A DNA stretch of 64,000 bases from Podospora pseudocomata (Eukaryota > Ascomycota > Sordariomycetes > Sordariales > Podosporaceae), in assembly GCF_035222375.1 (NCBI RefSeq), contig NW_026946363.1, forward strand, positions 7,316,001 through 7,380,000. The letters run 5' to 3'. Made by a program: the position numbers and the translations under genes. This document shows positions 21,717-35,200 of this stretch, piece by piece. The notes beneath the pieces were generated by a model that did no database searches, had not been told where the DNA came from, and saw nothing but the letters and a program-made list of their open reading frames with translations. How positions within the stretch are numbered: position 1 is the stretch's first letter; each line of letters starts with the position of its first letter.

Positions 21717-22403
21717 GTTGAATTTTAGTGTCTGCTGTCGTTGTGTCGTGCTCCCGCGCAGCTCGTGGAAAATTGTCGAAACGAAATGGAAGCTGGAGTC
21801 CAGGATCGACTTCTTTGCGCAATTGCTTTGCTCTGCTGAAAGCCAGGGAAAATTTTGGCGGAGAAGGAATTCTGCCACTTGCCCCACTTCAACCCACCAG
21901 CCAAAAGAAGCGCCAAGACAGAGTACCGATAGACAGAAGGGTTGGGGTTGGCGCAGTAAGCTTGTCAATCACATTAACAGCAGGTTTAAATGTATATATC
22001 ATCTTGAAGTATTCATGTTTTTCTTTGTATGTGCATAACTCAAGTACCAAAAGCATCCATCAACGCCGTCTGAAATCATGTCTCCCGCCGTTGCTCCTTT
22101 GCTCTCAGCCCTCAAAGAAAGCAAACCCAACCCAAACCTGGCAGCCAAAATGAAGCTGCCATGTCAACAACATGCTGAACGGGGTATCGTGTAATCTAGG
22201 GTATCCGACCGACCACCCTCTTTTTTCATTCTCCCAGCTCGATGTAAAGTTCTTGACCACTCATAGATGATACTGAAACGGCGTGATACTAAAATATATA
22301 TAGATAAACCATTGGTTGAAACACAAAGGAGAAGAAACGCCTGGCCAGCCAACTTGTCGCTTCCCTTTCAGCTCCTCTTCCATCCTCATCACCGAAACAC
22401 AAC
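21717..22403. other. Intergenic region between DBP4 and the SUN-domain gene
   Basis: Holds the DBP4 promoter and 5' leader and the SUN gene 3' UTR. The open frames seen are overlapping and domain-free. Confidence 0.5.
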
Positions 22404-25400
22404 TCACCACGAGCTCGATCCGATGTGCTTTCCAGTGTGCTCGTCAACCTCTTGCCCGTAGAGCCGAAGTCTGTAGAAGCAAGTATGATCCGGGCTACCA
22501 TTGTTCGTGACAGCCCTAATGAGCACCGTATCGACCACAGCATCAAGTGTAACTAGGTCATCAGAAAGTTTGTGGATAAAGACGCCGTTATCCACATGAC
22601 GATACTCGTATTCGAATTTGCCAATCTGGACAAATTCCTCCCGAAGGTGGCCGGCGTTGCGAGGATTGGCAGCCGCAGTAGGGAATTGTGTGTTCATCCA
22701 CTTCTGCATCTGCGAATTCTTGGCCTTGTTCTCAAATTTGGCCCAGATTTCAATGTCCTTGGGCATGGAGTCAGGGTCGGTTGTGGCCCCCGGATTGATG
22801 TTCTCGACCACAACATACTTGGGAATAACCAGGCCGGCAATACTGATGCCGATGTCGGCCGGGAGCTTCTGCTTGTTCTTGCCAGCATAGATACCAGCAC
22901 ACCAGCAGTGACCGCTGTCTGTCCAGAGGGAGGTAGCATGGAAGCTGTCATGGAGAAACTGTGGTTTCTTGGACATGGCCCTGAACCACGCCACAGTGCC
23001 CATCGCTGGCCTCGCGATTCTGTAGGTCGGAGAAGTAAGACTGCTGTCAATTTGTGCACCATTTCCAAAGGAAAACCAGTTGACATGGCGGTTCAGCATG
23101 TCCATGATAGCGGCGCTTGGGCTTCGCTTGCCAGGCCTGATGGGGGAAGAGCCCAGTTCCTTGCCAACGATCTCCTTGACCAGCTTCTGAATTTCTTTCT
23201 TACTCAAACCACCCGTCTTATGTTTTTGCTCTTCGATGAGTCCGTGAAGCTCCTTGCGTAGAGCCTCCAAATCCCTTTCAAAGTTTTTCCGAGATATCGC
23301 TATTTGCTGTTGGAGATTTTCAACATACTGGCGACTCGTGACCGTGTCCTGATATGTATCGGCCTCAGAGGTGACTGGCTTGGTGATTGGGTGCCCGGAG
23401 AGGAGGCTCGTGATCCTGTGCTTGTTTTTTTCGAACCAGTCCTCGAAAGAGTGATCCAGCCCCGTGCTTTTGATTCGAGACCGAACAGCATCCCAGTGAG
23501 CGTCGCTGATTTTTCCCTTTTCAAGCCTGAGAATGGAGGGCTCGTGTTTCATGCGATCCAGGATGGCTTCCCAGAACTCTTTGGCAACAATGATATTGCC
23601 ATCCCTGTCTTTGGTTACGCGAACCACCTTCGGAAGTGTGGATTGGACACTCTTGAGTGCCAACTCGGTGGCGGTGGCTCTTTTTTCCCAAAACGCTTTG
23701 AAATCGTTGTACTGCTGCTCCGTGAACACAGCCATGTCCGGCAACGAACCACCCTTCGTGTATGGAGACGACGGCATCATCCCACGTATCGGACCTCCAG
23801 CACCAAGTAAGAAAGAGCAAATGGCGACAACGAAGGAGGCCGCAAGAAACCATTTCACAGCTGGCCACCAAATCCTGCTCAAGATATCGCCTCCCTTGCC
23901 CAGCACATCGCCCACCCACGCAGTGGCTGCCGCGACAGTACTTCGATTGACTCCTCCACCTTCTGTGGGCCAACGGCCTGCCCGATTGCCGTGAGTATTG
24001 TTTCGAGGACCGGTATATCGACCTCCATGATCAGCGTTTCCGGCTCTATCGTCTTCGTCGCTGGATGATGAATCGGAGGAATCTGGGTCTCTCCTAGGCC
24101 CGCCTCCACCGCCAACTGCTGACCTCCCAGCAGTACCGACACGGGCCGCAGGTACAGCAGGATTCGAGATTGAGGGCGCCCTATCCACCCCCGCTCGTGC
24201 ACGCCAACCAGGACGCCGACTAACGTTCGCCATGGTAAAACCACCAGGATTAGCACCGGCCATACCCCCCCTAACACTTATTGTTCTGTTGGCTTGCCCC
24301 ATCGTTCCCAGCGCATCTTCCAATGAGCCTGGTTGCGGTTTGGCTGCTACATGACCGACGGCTGGTGACCCGACCCTGACATGAGCTGCGCTGTCGACGA
24401 CAGCAACATTGGTTTCCTCCTGCCAGCTGCGAGAAGCACCATCCGTAGTTTCTGGAGCGTTCGAGTACCCAGGTGGCTGAGGCACCTCACCACCTGGTAT
24501 TCGAATTGGGGCACCGAATGAAGGTGAATGTACTGAGAAGTTCGGAGGAAAAGGAAGCGGATTGGAAGTTGTAAGGGGTTGTTGTTGATGTGGATTCGCG
24601 ACTTGAGAACCGGCCGCCGAGTTGTTTCCAGCCAGTGCAGCTAGGCGAGCCTTGTCAATAGCAATCGCTCTCTTTAGCAGCTCCGCCTGTTTCTTTTCGC
24701 GTTCTTCTTTGCGGCGTTGCTTTTCGAGTTCCGCATGTTGAGCTTTGAGAGCTTCCGCACGCTCTTCGGCTTCGGCTTGATTGGATTGTCGTAGAGCATC
24801 CACTCGCGCGGTCAACCTATCCAATTCAGGGCTGGTGACATCGAGGAGTTCGGGGGAAACGGAATCGTGAGATCTCTTCCGGTTCTGAGTGGGTGGCGAT
24901 TTCGACCTCGACCTTGCAGAGCCTGATCTCGACCTGTTGTCAGATATTATGCCCCTGTTCATCGAAGTGGTGGCGCCCTGCTGTGAGTCGACGAGGGTTT
25001 GCTGAGAGGGCCCGTCATTTTCCCGGTCCCCTCCCTGTTGGTCCGACTCTTCCGATTGCGAGCGAGAAATCTGTTGAGATAGCGTCGTTCTCCCCGGAAC
25101 TTGTGACCTGCGTACAGTCTGAGGCTGTTGCACAGGCGGGAGAGGTTGCACAGGCGGGAGAGGTTGCACAGGTTGTTGTGTGTGTGCCGATGAGGTGTTA
25201 GTGCGAGATGCCAGTTCCTTCTCCTTTGCTAACAGGCGGGCATTGGCAGCCTCGTTATCTTTGATGACCGTATCAATAACTCCGTGCACTGCCTTGCGTA
25301 CGTTTCCTCCTCCCATGATCCTAACTCTGTCCGGAAACGTAGCCATTGCAGAGCCATATGAGGTGCTGTACTTGACTGGCATATCGATCCTGACAGCTGT

Positions 25401-25649
25401 CGTATCAATGGGTTTTCTGGAAGACCGTACAGAGGAGGGCGTGCCAGCTCGTCCGTGCTGCTGAGGTGAGGGCGAAGGGACATTGCTGCCACGACCTGGG
25501 TGTTGTCTAGGTGGCATGGTGAAAAGCGAGGGTGAATTGGCGCTATGCTGAAGCGATTTAGAAGAGCCTATTCCTCGCGATATTGGAATTTGGCCGAGAT
25601 TCAATGCTATGTGCAACGATGTTGTTGGACTGCTGAGGGCGTCAGTCAT
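22404..25649 (-). CDS. SUN-domain nuclear envelope protein (LINC complex)
   Basis: A single uninterrupted frame of 1081 residues. The N-terminal half is low complexity and nucleoplasmic in style: Ser/Pro-rich, a short VQPLPPVQPLPP tandem repeat (three 18-bp units at about 25130-25180), SRSRSGSARSRSKSP, then a coiled coil (AEERAEALKAQHAELEKQRR). One membrane segment (WFLAASFVVAICSFLL) lies near residues 600-620. The lumenal part has further coiled coil (NFERDLEALRKELHGLIEEQ) and ends in a SUN domain (about residues 880-1070): VVENINPGATTDPDSMPKDI, FEYEYRHVDNGVF and CFYRLRLYGQE. SUN proteins span the inner nuclear membrane and bind KASH partners to tether spindle pole body, telomeres and cytoskeleton. 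Translation may start at 25649 or at the second Met (25517, MPPRQHPG); I cannot decide. Confidence 0.9.
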   Translation of the reverse strand: MTDALSSPTTSLHIALNLGQIPISRGIGSSKSLQHSANSPSLFTMPPRQHPGRGSNVPSPSPQQHGRAGTPSSVRSSRKPIDTTAVRIDMPVKYSTSYGSAMATFPDRVRIMGGGNVRKAVHGVIDTVIKDNEAANARLLAKEKELASRTNTSSAHTQQPVQPLPPVQPLPPVQQPQTVRRSQVPGRTTLSQQISRSQSEESDQQGGDRENDGPSQQTLVDSQQGATTSMNRGIISDNRSRSGSARSRSKSPPTQNRKRSHDSVSPELLDVTSPELDRLTARVDALRQSNQAEAEERAEALKAQHAELEKQRRKEEREKKQAELLKRAIAIDKARLAALAGNNSAAGSQVANPHQQQPLTTSNPLPFPPNFSVHSPSFGAPIRIPGGEVPQPPGYSNAPETTDGASRSWQEETNVAVVDSAAHVRVGSPAVGHVAAKPQPGSLEDALGTMGQANRTISVRGGMAGANPGGFTMANVSRRPGWRARAGVDRAPSISNPAVPAARVGTAGRSAVGGGGGPRRDPDSSDSSSSDEDDRAGNADHGGRYTGPRNNTHGNRAGRWPTEGGGVNRSTVAAATAWVGDVLGKGGDILSRIWWPAVKWFLAASFVVAICSFLLGAGGPIRGMMPSSPYTKGGSLPDMAVFTEQQYNDFKAFWEKRATATELALKSVQSTLPKVVRVTKDRDGNIIVAKEFWEAILDRMKHEPSILRLEKGKISDAHWDAVRSRIKSTGLDHSFEDWFEKNKHRITSLLSGHPITKPVTSEADTYQDTVTSRQYVENLQQQIAISRKNFERDLEALRKELHGLIEEQKHKTGGLSKKEIQKLVKEIVGKELGSSPIRPGKRSPSAAIMDMLNRHVNWFSFGNGAQIDSSLTSPTYRIARPAMGTVAWFRAMSKKPQFLHDSFHATSLWTDSGHCWCAGIYAGKNKQKLPADIGISIAGLVIPKYVVVENINPGATTDPDSMPKDIEIWAKFENKAKNSQMQKWMNTQFPTAAANPRNAGHLREEFVQIGKFEYEYRHVDNGVFIHKLSDDLVTLDAVVDTVLIRAVTNNGSPDHTCFYRLRLYGQEVDEHTGKHIGSSSW

Positions 25650-26931
25650 GATCGCTAATGGTGAGTGGTGAAAATCAGATGTGTGAAGTGAAAAGAAAAA
25701 AGTGAGGAAAATTCAATCGCAAATGACAATGATAGCCCCAACATTCAGCAAGATATACAATAACAAGCTAGGTTGCTGAACATGAGACTTCAGTACTGGC
25801 AGACTATTCAAAAAAATTAAAAAAAAAAATTATAACAATAGGAACAAGTGAGAGGAAGGGAGCAAACAAATAACAAATGAGATTGGCGATAGGAGAGAGG
25901 CTGCGTTGAAGCCCGACGACGCTGGGGGGGTGGCTCGTGAGGTGTAGATTTACCTTGTTGTTGAGCGTGACAGTGTGACAGTGTGACAGCGTGTCTGGCC
26001 CCAATGCCGAATCCCAAGGCTGCAACAGCCTTTGCCTCGCCTTCTTTTTCGTTGCGACCAATTGCCCAACAGCAACCGACACGTCACTTCCCTGCTCAAT
26101 CCCAATCAATTGCTCCGGAGTCGCCAGACAGGCAAGGTGAATGGTTTGCCGGGTGGTTGCTAGTTTTCAGTCGCGGCGACGGTACATATCATGGTTGGTC
26201 AGAGATGGGATGAAGAGAGCTCGAGGATGGGGCGTTGAAGCGACTAAAATGAGAGATGAAGACGCGCAGACTGTTGTTGACTTTACACGACACATCGCAA
26301 GCGGACATAAAGCTCTTGTCTCTGTGCTGAAAACGGCCTGGTTCTTTATGGCCTCGTAGATTGTCCCCCTTTCATGAGCCTGTCGAGGTGTACATGCTTT
26401 GTTCTTCAGTGGCCGTTCCTGGTGGTCTGCAGAGCATCTGCCGTGTCAGTGGATCGGCGCGTTTTTCGAAGCTGGAGCTCTGCGCAATTGAGCCTTTTCC
26501 CGTCTCAGCAATGTGGTCTGTGCTTCTTCACCAACTTGTTGTTCGGTCAATGTGGCTCAGTTTTTCGTGGCTGCTGATAAGTGTTAGTGGCTGGTGGAAA
26601 GTTGGTGGGGCAGCAGCAACGTTTGGTGACTCAGCAGGGATATCTACTTTACCCCCCACGTATTTACCCGGCAGGCAACTCATCCAAACCTTCCCGCATG
26701 CCTTCCCAGCATCCGCACACTCCCCCATTTTCCAACTTCGTGGAGATATCTTTTCCGGATCAGCCACATCTTGTTAAGAATCTTGACCTAGCACTTACCA
26801 TTGGAATATCTTTCAATTGAGGGTTTGGACATATTTATTTAATACCTTGAACAAGCACCTGAAGTTGGTACGACATCCCATCATGTATGAACACAAGCCG
26901 CACACTTGCATACGCACTACCATTGTCGGAT
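25650..26931. other. Gene-free promoter region of the SUN gene
   Basis: No convincing gene. There is an A/T-run near 25800-25835 and several short overlapping frames on both strands. Confidence 0.45.
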
Positions 26932-27486
26932 CTACTCCCAATCCGCCATCCGTTTCGTATTCCCCTGTGAAGCTCCACCGCTTCCTTCAAATATTTGCTG
27001 AAAATCAGGGTTCGACTTGAGCCACTCTTGCGCATCTGTACAACGGTTCCATGGTGATCTTTGCTGTCTGCGGTTGAATTCCACGTGAAAGGGATCCTCA
27101 TCGGTCATCTTCACAGTTGCCTTGTCCATTGCTCGATTCGACATTTTGAGTTTTCTACCAAGCAGTGAGACTGTTTCAAGCTCCAAGCCACTCACTCGTG
27201 GCCCCATCCCCACGAAGCTTAACATGTTGCCAGTGACCTCACTCGCGCCCGTGAGCTGGGCGAGCTGGGGACGACGCAGGTGTTGCAAGGCGGGGTCCCC
27301 TGGCTGTTTGACTTCCATCCCGGGCGTCACAAGCACGAAGTGGGAGGTGGAGAGACGGTTGCCCCACGGTTGGCTGCGGGCTAGCGAGATTCGATTTGCG
27401 ACTTTGTGCTGACCACATCCATAGCAGGCACCTCTCATTTTAATAACCTGCGACCTGCTCCTCCAACGCGACCTTGTTTTGTTCAT
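26932..27486 (-). CDS. Doubtful open frame, 184 residues
   Basis: I do not recognise this frame and am not sure it is a gene. It is basic and Met-rich, begins near 27486 or at an internal Met (MRGACYGCGQ), and has no signal peptide, membrane segment or repeat. It runs divergently from the epimerase gene with less than 90 bases between starts, which would be tight for two promoters. It could be a chance frame in the epimerase upstream region. Confidence 0.25.
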   Translation of the reverse strand: MNKTRSRWRSRSQVIKMRGACYGCGQHKVANRISLARSQPWGNRLSTSHFVLVTPGMEVKQPGDPALQHLRRPQLAQLTGASEVTGNMLSFVGMGPRVSGLELETVSLLGRKLKMSNRAMDKATVKMTDEDPFHVEFNRRQQRSPWNRCTDAQEWLKSNPDFQQIFEGSGGASQGNTKRMADWE

Positions 27487-27569
27487 TCTTTCTGCCCCAT
27501 CCTCTCGCTCGTTTGATTCCTCGTTTTACACCCGACCCTCGCTACTTCAACACCCAATCCCGCGAGATC

Positions 27570-29031
<1,462 letters not shown>

Positions 29032-29236
29032 GAAAAGATTGATGCGTTTACGATTGTTTATGACTAGCAGGCTGGCAGCAGACGGGAACTGCAAACGATG
29101 TATTCTTCTCAGGGCTTTTATTACAGAGATAATGGTTAGACACAGAAGAAGACGTTTTCTCGTTTATTTGAATGGATATTTCGTTTCATTTTCGACAAAA
29201 GAAAAGGTCGTGACCATGGAAGCGCCAATCAAGGTA

Positions 29237-30430
29237 CTATTCGACTTTGAGGAGAAGCTTGCCCGTGGTCTTCCTGCTCTCCAGATCGATGTGCGCCTGG
29301 GCAACATTCTTGAGGGGATAAACTTGGTGGATATTGGCGTGGATCTTGCCCGTTACGAGCAAGTCAAAAAGCTCGCTTGTAAAGGTCTCCTTTTCCTCTG
29401 GGGTGGTGATGTATCCGGGCATGGAAGGTCTCATAATCTTGATGTTTTTGGGCATGAGGCGGAAGAGGTCGACCGGTTCAACAGCGCCAGACTTAATTGT
29501 TTTTCTCTTGTCAGCTTTCCCACGCAACTCGAGAAAAAAAAGGGGGGGACTTACCGCATTCCCAAACACAATGATCGTCCCCTTCCTCGCCACGACATCT
29601 AGGTCTACCGTTCCAAACGTCGCCTTGCCCACCCCGTCAAAAATCACGTCTACGCCCTTGTTGTTGGTGATTTCCTTGACCTGCCGGATGACTTCTTCCT
29701 GCGGGAGGCTAGAGTCAACCACCCATCCTGCTCCCAACTTCTTGGCCAACTCGCACTTCTGCTTGCCGCCGGCGGTGGCGATGATCTTGGCGCCCATGAC
29801 GGCGAGGATCTGGACGAGCATGGAGCCTGTCCCGCCTGCTGCTGCGTGGACGAGGGTCCATGGTCCTTCAGAGATTCCGAGTTGCTGGGTGATTCCTGCT
29901 GCTTCGCGGATGAAAGTTAGGGCGGTGAGACCTTGGAGGTAGGCTGCGCAGGCGGTTTCGGGGGTGAGCGAGGCCGGGAGGATAGTGGCTTGGGTGAGGG
30001 GGAAGGTTAGGAGGGTGTATTGGGCGTATGTGTTGTCTGCTAGGTAGACTACGCGGGAGCCGACGGGGTAGGAGGGGTGGGAGGAGGCGGTGATGGTGCC
30101 GGCGGCTTCTTTGCCTGTGATCAGGGGGTAGGGAGAGGGGGTGTCGTTTGAGCCGTTGGTGGAGGGGTGGTTGCTGTTGGAGGAGGGGGAGGGAGGTTTG
30201 TAGAGACCGGTGCGGAAGTATCTGGGTGTTGGTTAGGATAGGGGATTAAATGAGGGGAGCATGTGGGGAGCATACGTGTCGATGTAGTTGACGCCAACAT
30301 ACTCGTTGCGGACGAGGATTTGGCCTTCACCGAGAGAAGGGACGGGTAAGCCGGTCTTGTATTCCAGGACATCGGGGCCACCTGGACGGGGGATAACAAC
30401 GCCGAACATGCTTTTGGGAATGGGTGCCAT
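29237..30430 (-). CDS. NADPH quinone oxidoreductase (zeta-crystallin/ZTA1 type)
   Basis: A medium-chain dehydrogenase/reductase that transfers hydride from NADPH to quinones or alpha,beta-unsaturated carbonyls in the cytosol. Exons 30430-30276, 30221-29555 and 29491-29237 give 358 residues, typical for this family. The N-terminal GroES-like domain starts MAPIPKSMFGVVIPRPGGPD and contains VGVNYIDTYFRTGLYKP across the first intron. The Rossmann motif HAAAGGTGSMLVQI is intact, and FGNASGAVEP is restored across the second intron. Zinc-ligand cysteines of alcohol dehydrogenases are absent, as expected for quinone reductases. A Ser/Asn-rich insert (PSPSSNSNHPSTNGSNDT) after residue ~70 is longer than usual. 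The gene converges with the epimerase gene; their stops are about 205 bases apart. Confidence 0.92.
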
Positions 30431-32265
30431 TTTGACTTGTATGAGTATTTGTTTACTTCGGACCGGCGGTTTGTGATAGCAACGCTGACGTTATCAAAGG
30501 TGCTGTTGGAATGAGCACATGGAGATGGGATATCTGAGGTAGGTATGTAGTCCAGCGTGGGGAAGGACCGGACTGAGTAAGACACTCGGGATGAACTATC
30601 GTAGCCGGATGAACTGTGTCTCGGACTGTCGATGGGGCCGGTGTTATTTATTCAGAAAGTTGACAAGGTGAAGGATTTCGTGAAAAGCATCAATGTGAAA
30701 TTCACTGCGTTTAAATGATCAGATCCTTTCCCCTACATCTTTACCGCCGACATTGAAGCCGATGACAAGAATATCTGTCGGAATTTCACGATATCCAGCT
30801 TCCCCTCTTCATGCTACATCATGTTACACATACGACTAGGACCGAGTCGGAGGTTGATCCGGGGATGACTAATGATGTCATCAGTAAGCGGTTGTCGGAT
30901 TCAGTTGAAGAGGAGCTCTGGCAACAACGTCGTGCTCCAACGTCGTGAGCCGGGATATACCGAATCTCAGTCCTTCAGCCCTTGAGTGAGAGAAAGTGTG
31001 TGGTGTTTTAAGTCTGTCTGCCTTGGCTGTTCGTGAGACCTGTTGGGCTTGCATGCGTCCTCCGGGTACATCGGACAAAACTCTATGCTCAACCCGCTTT
31101 GCTTTTTTCCACACCAGATGGCGGCGGACTATAACTTCCCTTCCGTTATGACAGCACCAGAAAGAATAGCAGAAAAGAATGAAATCGTCAAAGAAGAAGC
31201 TGCCCCGCGTTCTTGAAATCTTGATTGGCGTCCTGGGTGGGGCTGCTTAGCGCTCGAAACGCTGCGGCTTGGTGGCCAATTCAGTGGCTGTGCTTTGCGA
31301 CAGCGGCTTCAAAGCCAACATATCACGCTCACCACAAAATAATTGGCACTCGGAAGTGGGTTAAACACATATTGTATTATAAACCACACCTCGAAAGATA
31401 ATCGTTAGGCTTTTAAAGATAGATAATACGCCTTTAAAGATAGTTTATAAGCCTTTAAAGATAGTTTAAAGATCCTTAAAGACAGTTTACAGGGCCTTGA
31501 AAGATAGTTTAAAGCCTTATAAATTTACTTTTGAGGCAGTGTTGACAGTATAATATGAGGTCAACTTACTTGCTGTGCCAGTTATTTTGTAGGGATGGTG
31601 CCTATGCATTGCAAAGTCAAGCTCCAAGCCTAGCTGTGAGCTTCCTTCCCCTGTAACCTGTCCCATCTCACAGGGGGCTTAAGCTCAAGTTACACAGCGC
31701 CCCAATAATAGACGCCGTGAATATTCAACCAGAAATGCGAAAGTGCCTCGTCATCTCAAGTTTCCATGGTCTAATCCTCTTGGTACAACTCTCTAGTCTT
31801 TTCCATCTCCTCGCATTCATTCATCCTTCAAACCAACCCCGAAAGCTCGTTCCGCAGCGCGTCAAAAACTGCCTTGGCGCGCTGTGATCGTCGCAGAGTA
31901 GCGGCAACGGGCCCACAGAACCACGTACACCACCACGAGGCTGGCCACGCAAACCGTCCAGTTTGGACGCGAGACTGGCCGACAAACCGTTACATCTGGA
32001 TCTTCTGTTTCTCTCCAGCTTGTTGATCTTTACCAGCATCTTGGGAGTTCATCGTTGACACCTCCAGCAAAAACACCTCCGAGGGTGACTTCTTTGTCCG
32101 CGGTGTGACGATCACTTCTCAGTGAACAAGGTTTTACAGCCCAAGCAGAAAGACGGGAGCAGCAGCTAATTCTGCCGAAGACGAAGCATATCCGCGTTTC
32201 GACACAGACTTTCCAGCTATATACACACATCTGTCTGGTCATGATCTTTCCGAGCTCGACAGTTT
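30431..32265. other. Gene-free intergenic region with a minisatellite
   Basis: About 1.8 kb between divergent genes. It contains a 21-bp tandem repeat at about 31390-31530 (listed separately) and otherwise only small domain-free frames. The last few hundred bases should be the promoter of the large ankyrin-type gene. Confidence 0.5.
31390..31530. repeat. 21-bp minisatellite
   Basis: Units of 21 bases follow one another: GCCTTTAAAGATAGTTTATA, GCCTTTAAAGATAGTTTAAA, ATCCTTAAAGACAGTTTACA, GGCCTTGAAAGATAGTTTAA and GCCTTATAAATTTACTTTTG (each quoted without its last base). About six units are recognisable. The inverted unit matches the array near 18.95 kb, so the two form one family. Confidence 0.8.
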
Positions 32266-35200
32266 ATGACGATGACTTCACCCTTTAGCCACGACGGTGG
32301 TCGTCGGGCACGGCTCCAACAGATCGCCGCCGCTTGGGGTATCCACCCAACCATTCCACCGGTAACAGTTCAACAGCGACCTCCACAACGACGAACACCA
32401 CAAGATGATTTTCAAGCAGAAGAGTTATTGAAGCGGCAAAGACTGAGCGCCTCTGCGGACGGCAACAAAAGTTCTCAAAATGCAAGCATCAAACGCGCTT
32501 TCAGCTCAAACAAAAAGCCCTCAGGAACCTGGGATCCCAACGAAATATTCGAGGCTCTGGACGCTCTGGTCACCAATCGAGGAGCACCAGGCGTTGCGGA
32601 TGCCTTGATTGCCAAGCTGGTGAACGCGGGAGGAAATGTCAATGTGTCAACCATCAAAAACAAGACCAACCTGCTCACTCGGAGAAAAAGCTTGGAGAAC
32701 TTGGAAAGAAGCAGAGTGCTGCAAAGGGCGGTTCAAAACCGGCACACCGACATGGTTGCTGTCTTGGTCCAGTATGCCGATCCCCTCACCCTGGATGCGG
32801 CGCTTCCTCTTGCGATACGATCTGGGGATCTAGAAATGCTGGCCATGTTGCTTCACCAAGGGGCCAACTCCACGCAAACCCAAGATGCCCAGGACGCCTT
32901 CAGGCAGCTCTGCATCATGGGTGGCCATGCGGATCTAGTCGGCTTGATCTTGCAATCGGAAGGAAGGCCATCATCACAATGGATATCCATGTCCATGGTT
33001 GACGCTACACGTAAAGGCTGCTTTCATACAGTTATGAGGCTCAGCCGGTCGACAGCTGATGGGGACTACCACAAAGCCGAAGCGCTCAAGACGGCCATCT
33101 CCCAGTGCAGGGTCGATATCGCCCTTGCCATCCTTACCGGTACAAAACCACCTACACAGGGTGGCCAGGGTGTTCTGGAAAGCTTTGCACAGTTGGTGGA
33201 ACACCCCTCACTTGGTCCCAATGACAGACTTCCCTTCACCGAGGCCCTCCTCTGTGCTGGTGCTTCAGGGGAACCGATTGCGATGGCACTCGCTCAAGCT
33301 TCTGTCAACGAGTATTATGATATGGTCGATTTACTCGTGTCTTATGGAGCTTCAATTGAGCACCAAGAGGCTGCCATTGTGCGGCACGCCTTGTCCACCG
33401 GACGAACTAGCTTGGCCCAGTTATTACTGAGCGAAAGGTCTACACTTAGCCCAGCATATGCCTCGGAATGCCTCGATAGCATACCGAAAACTATTGCACC
33501 CGAGGATCGGCATGCTATGCTCAGTCTCCTGCTTCGAAAAGGGGCAAGCGGGCCCCCTCTACACGAAGTGCTTATCGATGTCGTAAAGGCCAACGACCTT
33601 CAATCTGCCCAACTTTTACTTACCCCACAGTTTCCCGGTGGGCAGCCAGCCTCTAGTCACAACTTAGGAAACTGGAAGCATGGTGTGGTAGCTGTTAGAC
33701 ACGCGGTTGCGTCAGTTGATCACAGGAATGGTCTGGCCTTGAGCATCGCGGTCCAGATGGGTCAGTTGCAAATGGTGAAACAGCTGTTGGCCGGTAGGCC
33801 AAGTACACAAACTCTGGACCATATCTTTCCTCTCGTTCGAGCCCTTCAGCCGACGATTCGATATCAGATCGCCGAACAGTTTCTAACCGCGGGCTTGTCG
33901 AGCCCCTGTGTTTCGGTCGCTCTGCAAGAGGCGATCGAAGAACAGCCTCCACGCCGAGACGAAAACTTTATAAGCATGCTTCTCAGATTCAACGCCGACG
34001 TCAATTTCAACGATGGTGCTGGCGTCTTGTCGGCTATAGCTATTCGGGATCTCCCTCTTCTAGAAAGGTTGCTCACAAATAAGCCAGCACCTCAAACAAT
34101 GGCTGCTGCCGTTATGAAGGCTATGGAAGAGCCGGATAGGGAGATACGATACCGCATGCTTAGCCTGCTTGTTCCGAGCGCCGGTCGTGGTGAGACATCG
34201 CAAGCACTGGTACATGCTCTGGCCGTCAAGCCCGTGGATATGCAACTTGTCAGGCTTCTCCTGGAACAAGGACGGGCAGATGCCAACTTCGACCATGGAG
34301 CATCTGTTACTTCAGGTACGTGGTCATACGTCATGTGTGTTCTTTGACGTCTCTGACATGAGGCAGCCATTAATGATCCCGAACCATCATTGCTGGAACT
34401 GGTCCTACAATACGGTGGCCCCAGTCCAGACACACTCTTTCAAGGGCTGGCCATGTTGTCAGAGGTGCCGACAAACCAAGTAAAAGCGACCAAGGTTGAC
34501 TCCATTCTTCGCCGAACACGGGATAAGAACATCCTGAACGCCATACTTGTCAAAGAGGTCCAGACGCTTCTCAAGATAACACCAGAAAAGCGCCAACTTG
34601 GCGTCATCTCTTCACTTCTCGCAGCCGGAGCGGATGTAAACTCCAATAAAGCGGCCGCTCTGTCGTGCGCCGTGAAGGCGGCCGACTCTGCCATAGTCGA
34701 CCTGTTATTCACCGTCAACCCCAATGCTACATCACTCGCCGCGGCCCTCCCACAATCGCTCAATATTCTTGACCCCATGGATAGACTAACGTTCACCCAG
34801 AAACTGATAGAATCAGGAGCGCCAGGAGCCGAGGCCAACCGGGCATTGGTTTATGCAATCAATGCCCACCCGAACGACCTACCTCTTATTTCACTCCTTG
34901 CTACCCATGCGGATTCCTCTGGGGGCGACGCTCTCCTCACCGCCATCAAAAAGGAAAACCCTGAGATTGTACAGCTGGTGCTGGACAAGTCGTCCACGGT
35001 TTACTCGCAACAAGTACTGCAGGATGGGTTGGTGGATGCGCTCTTGGTTGCAAACAAAACCAAAAGAGTGGCCATATGCAAGGCGCTGCTCGTTAAGGGG
35101 GTAAAGGGGCAGATTGTTTCTGATGCACTGCTGTCTGCTGCCTCAGACGGCGATATTGAGCTTGGAAGGGTTCTTTCGGACTACGGAGCAAGCGCTGATC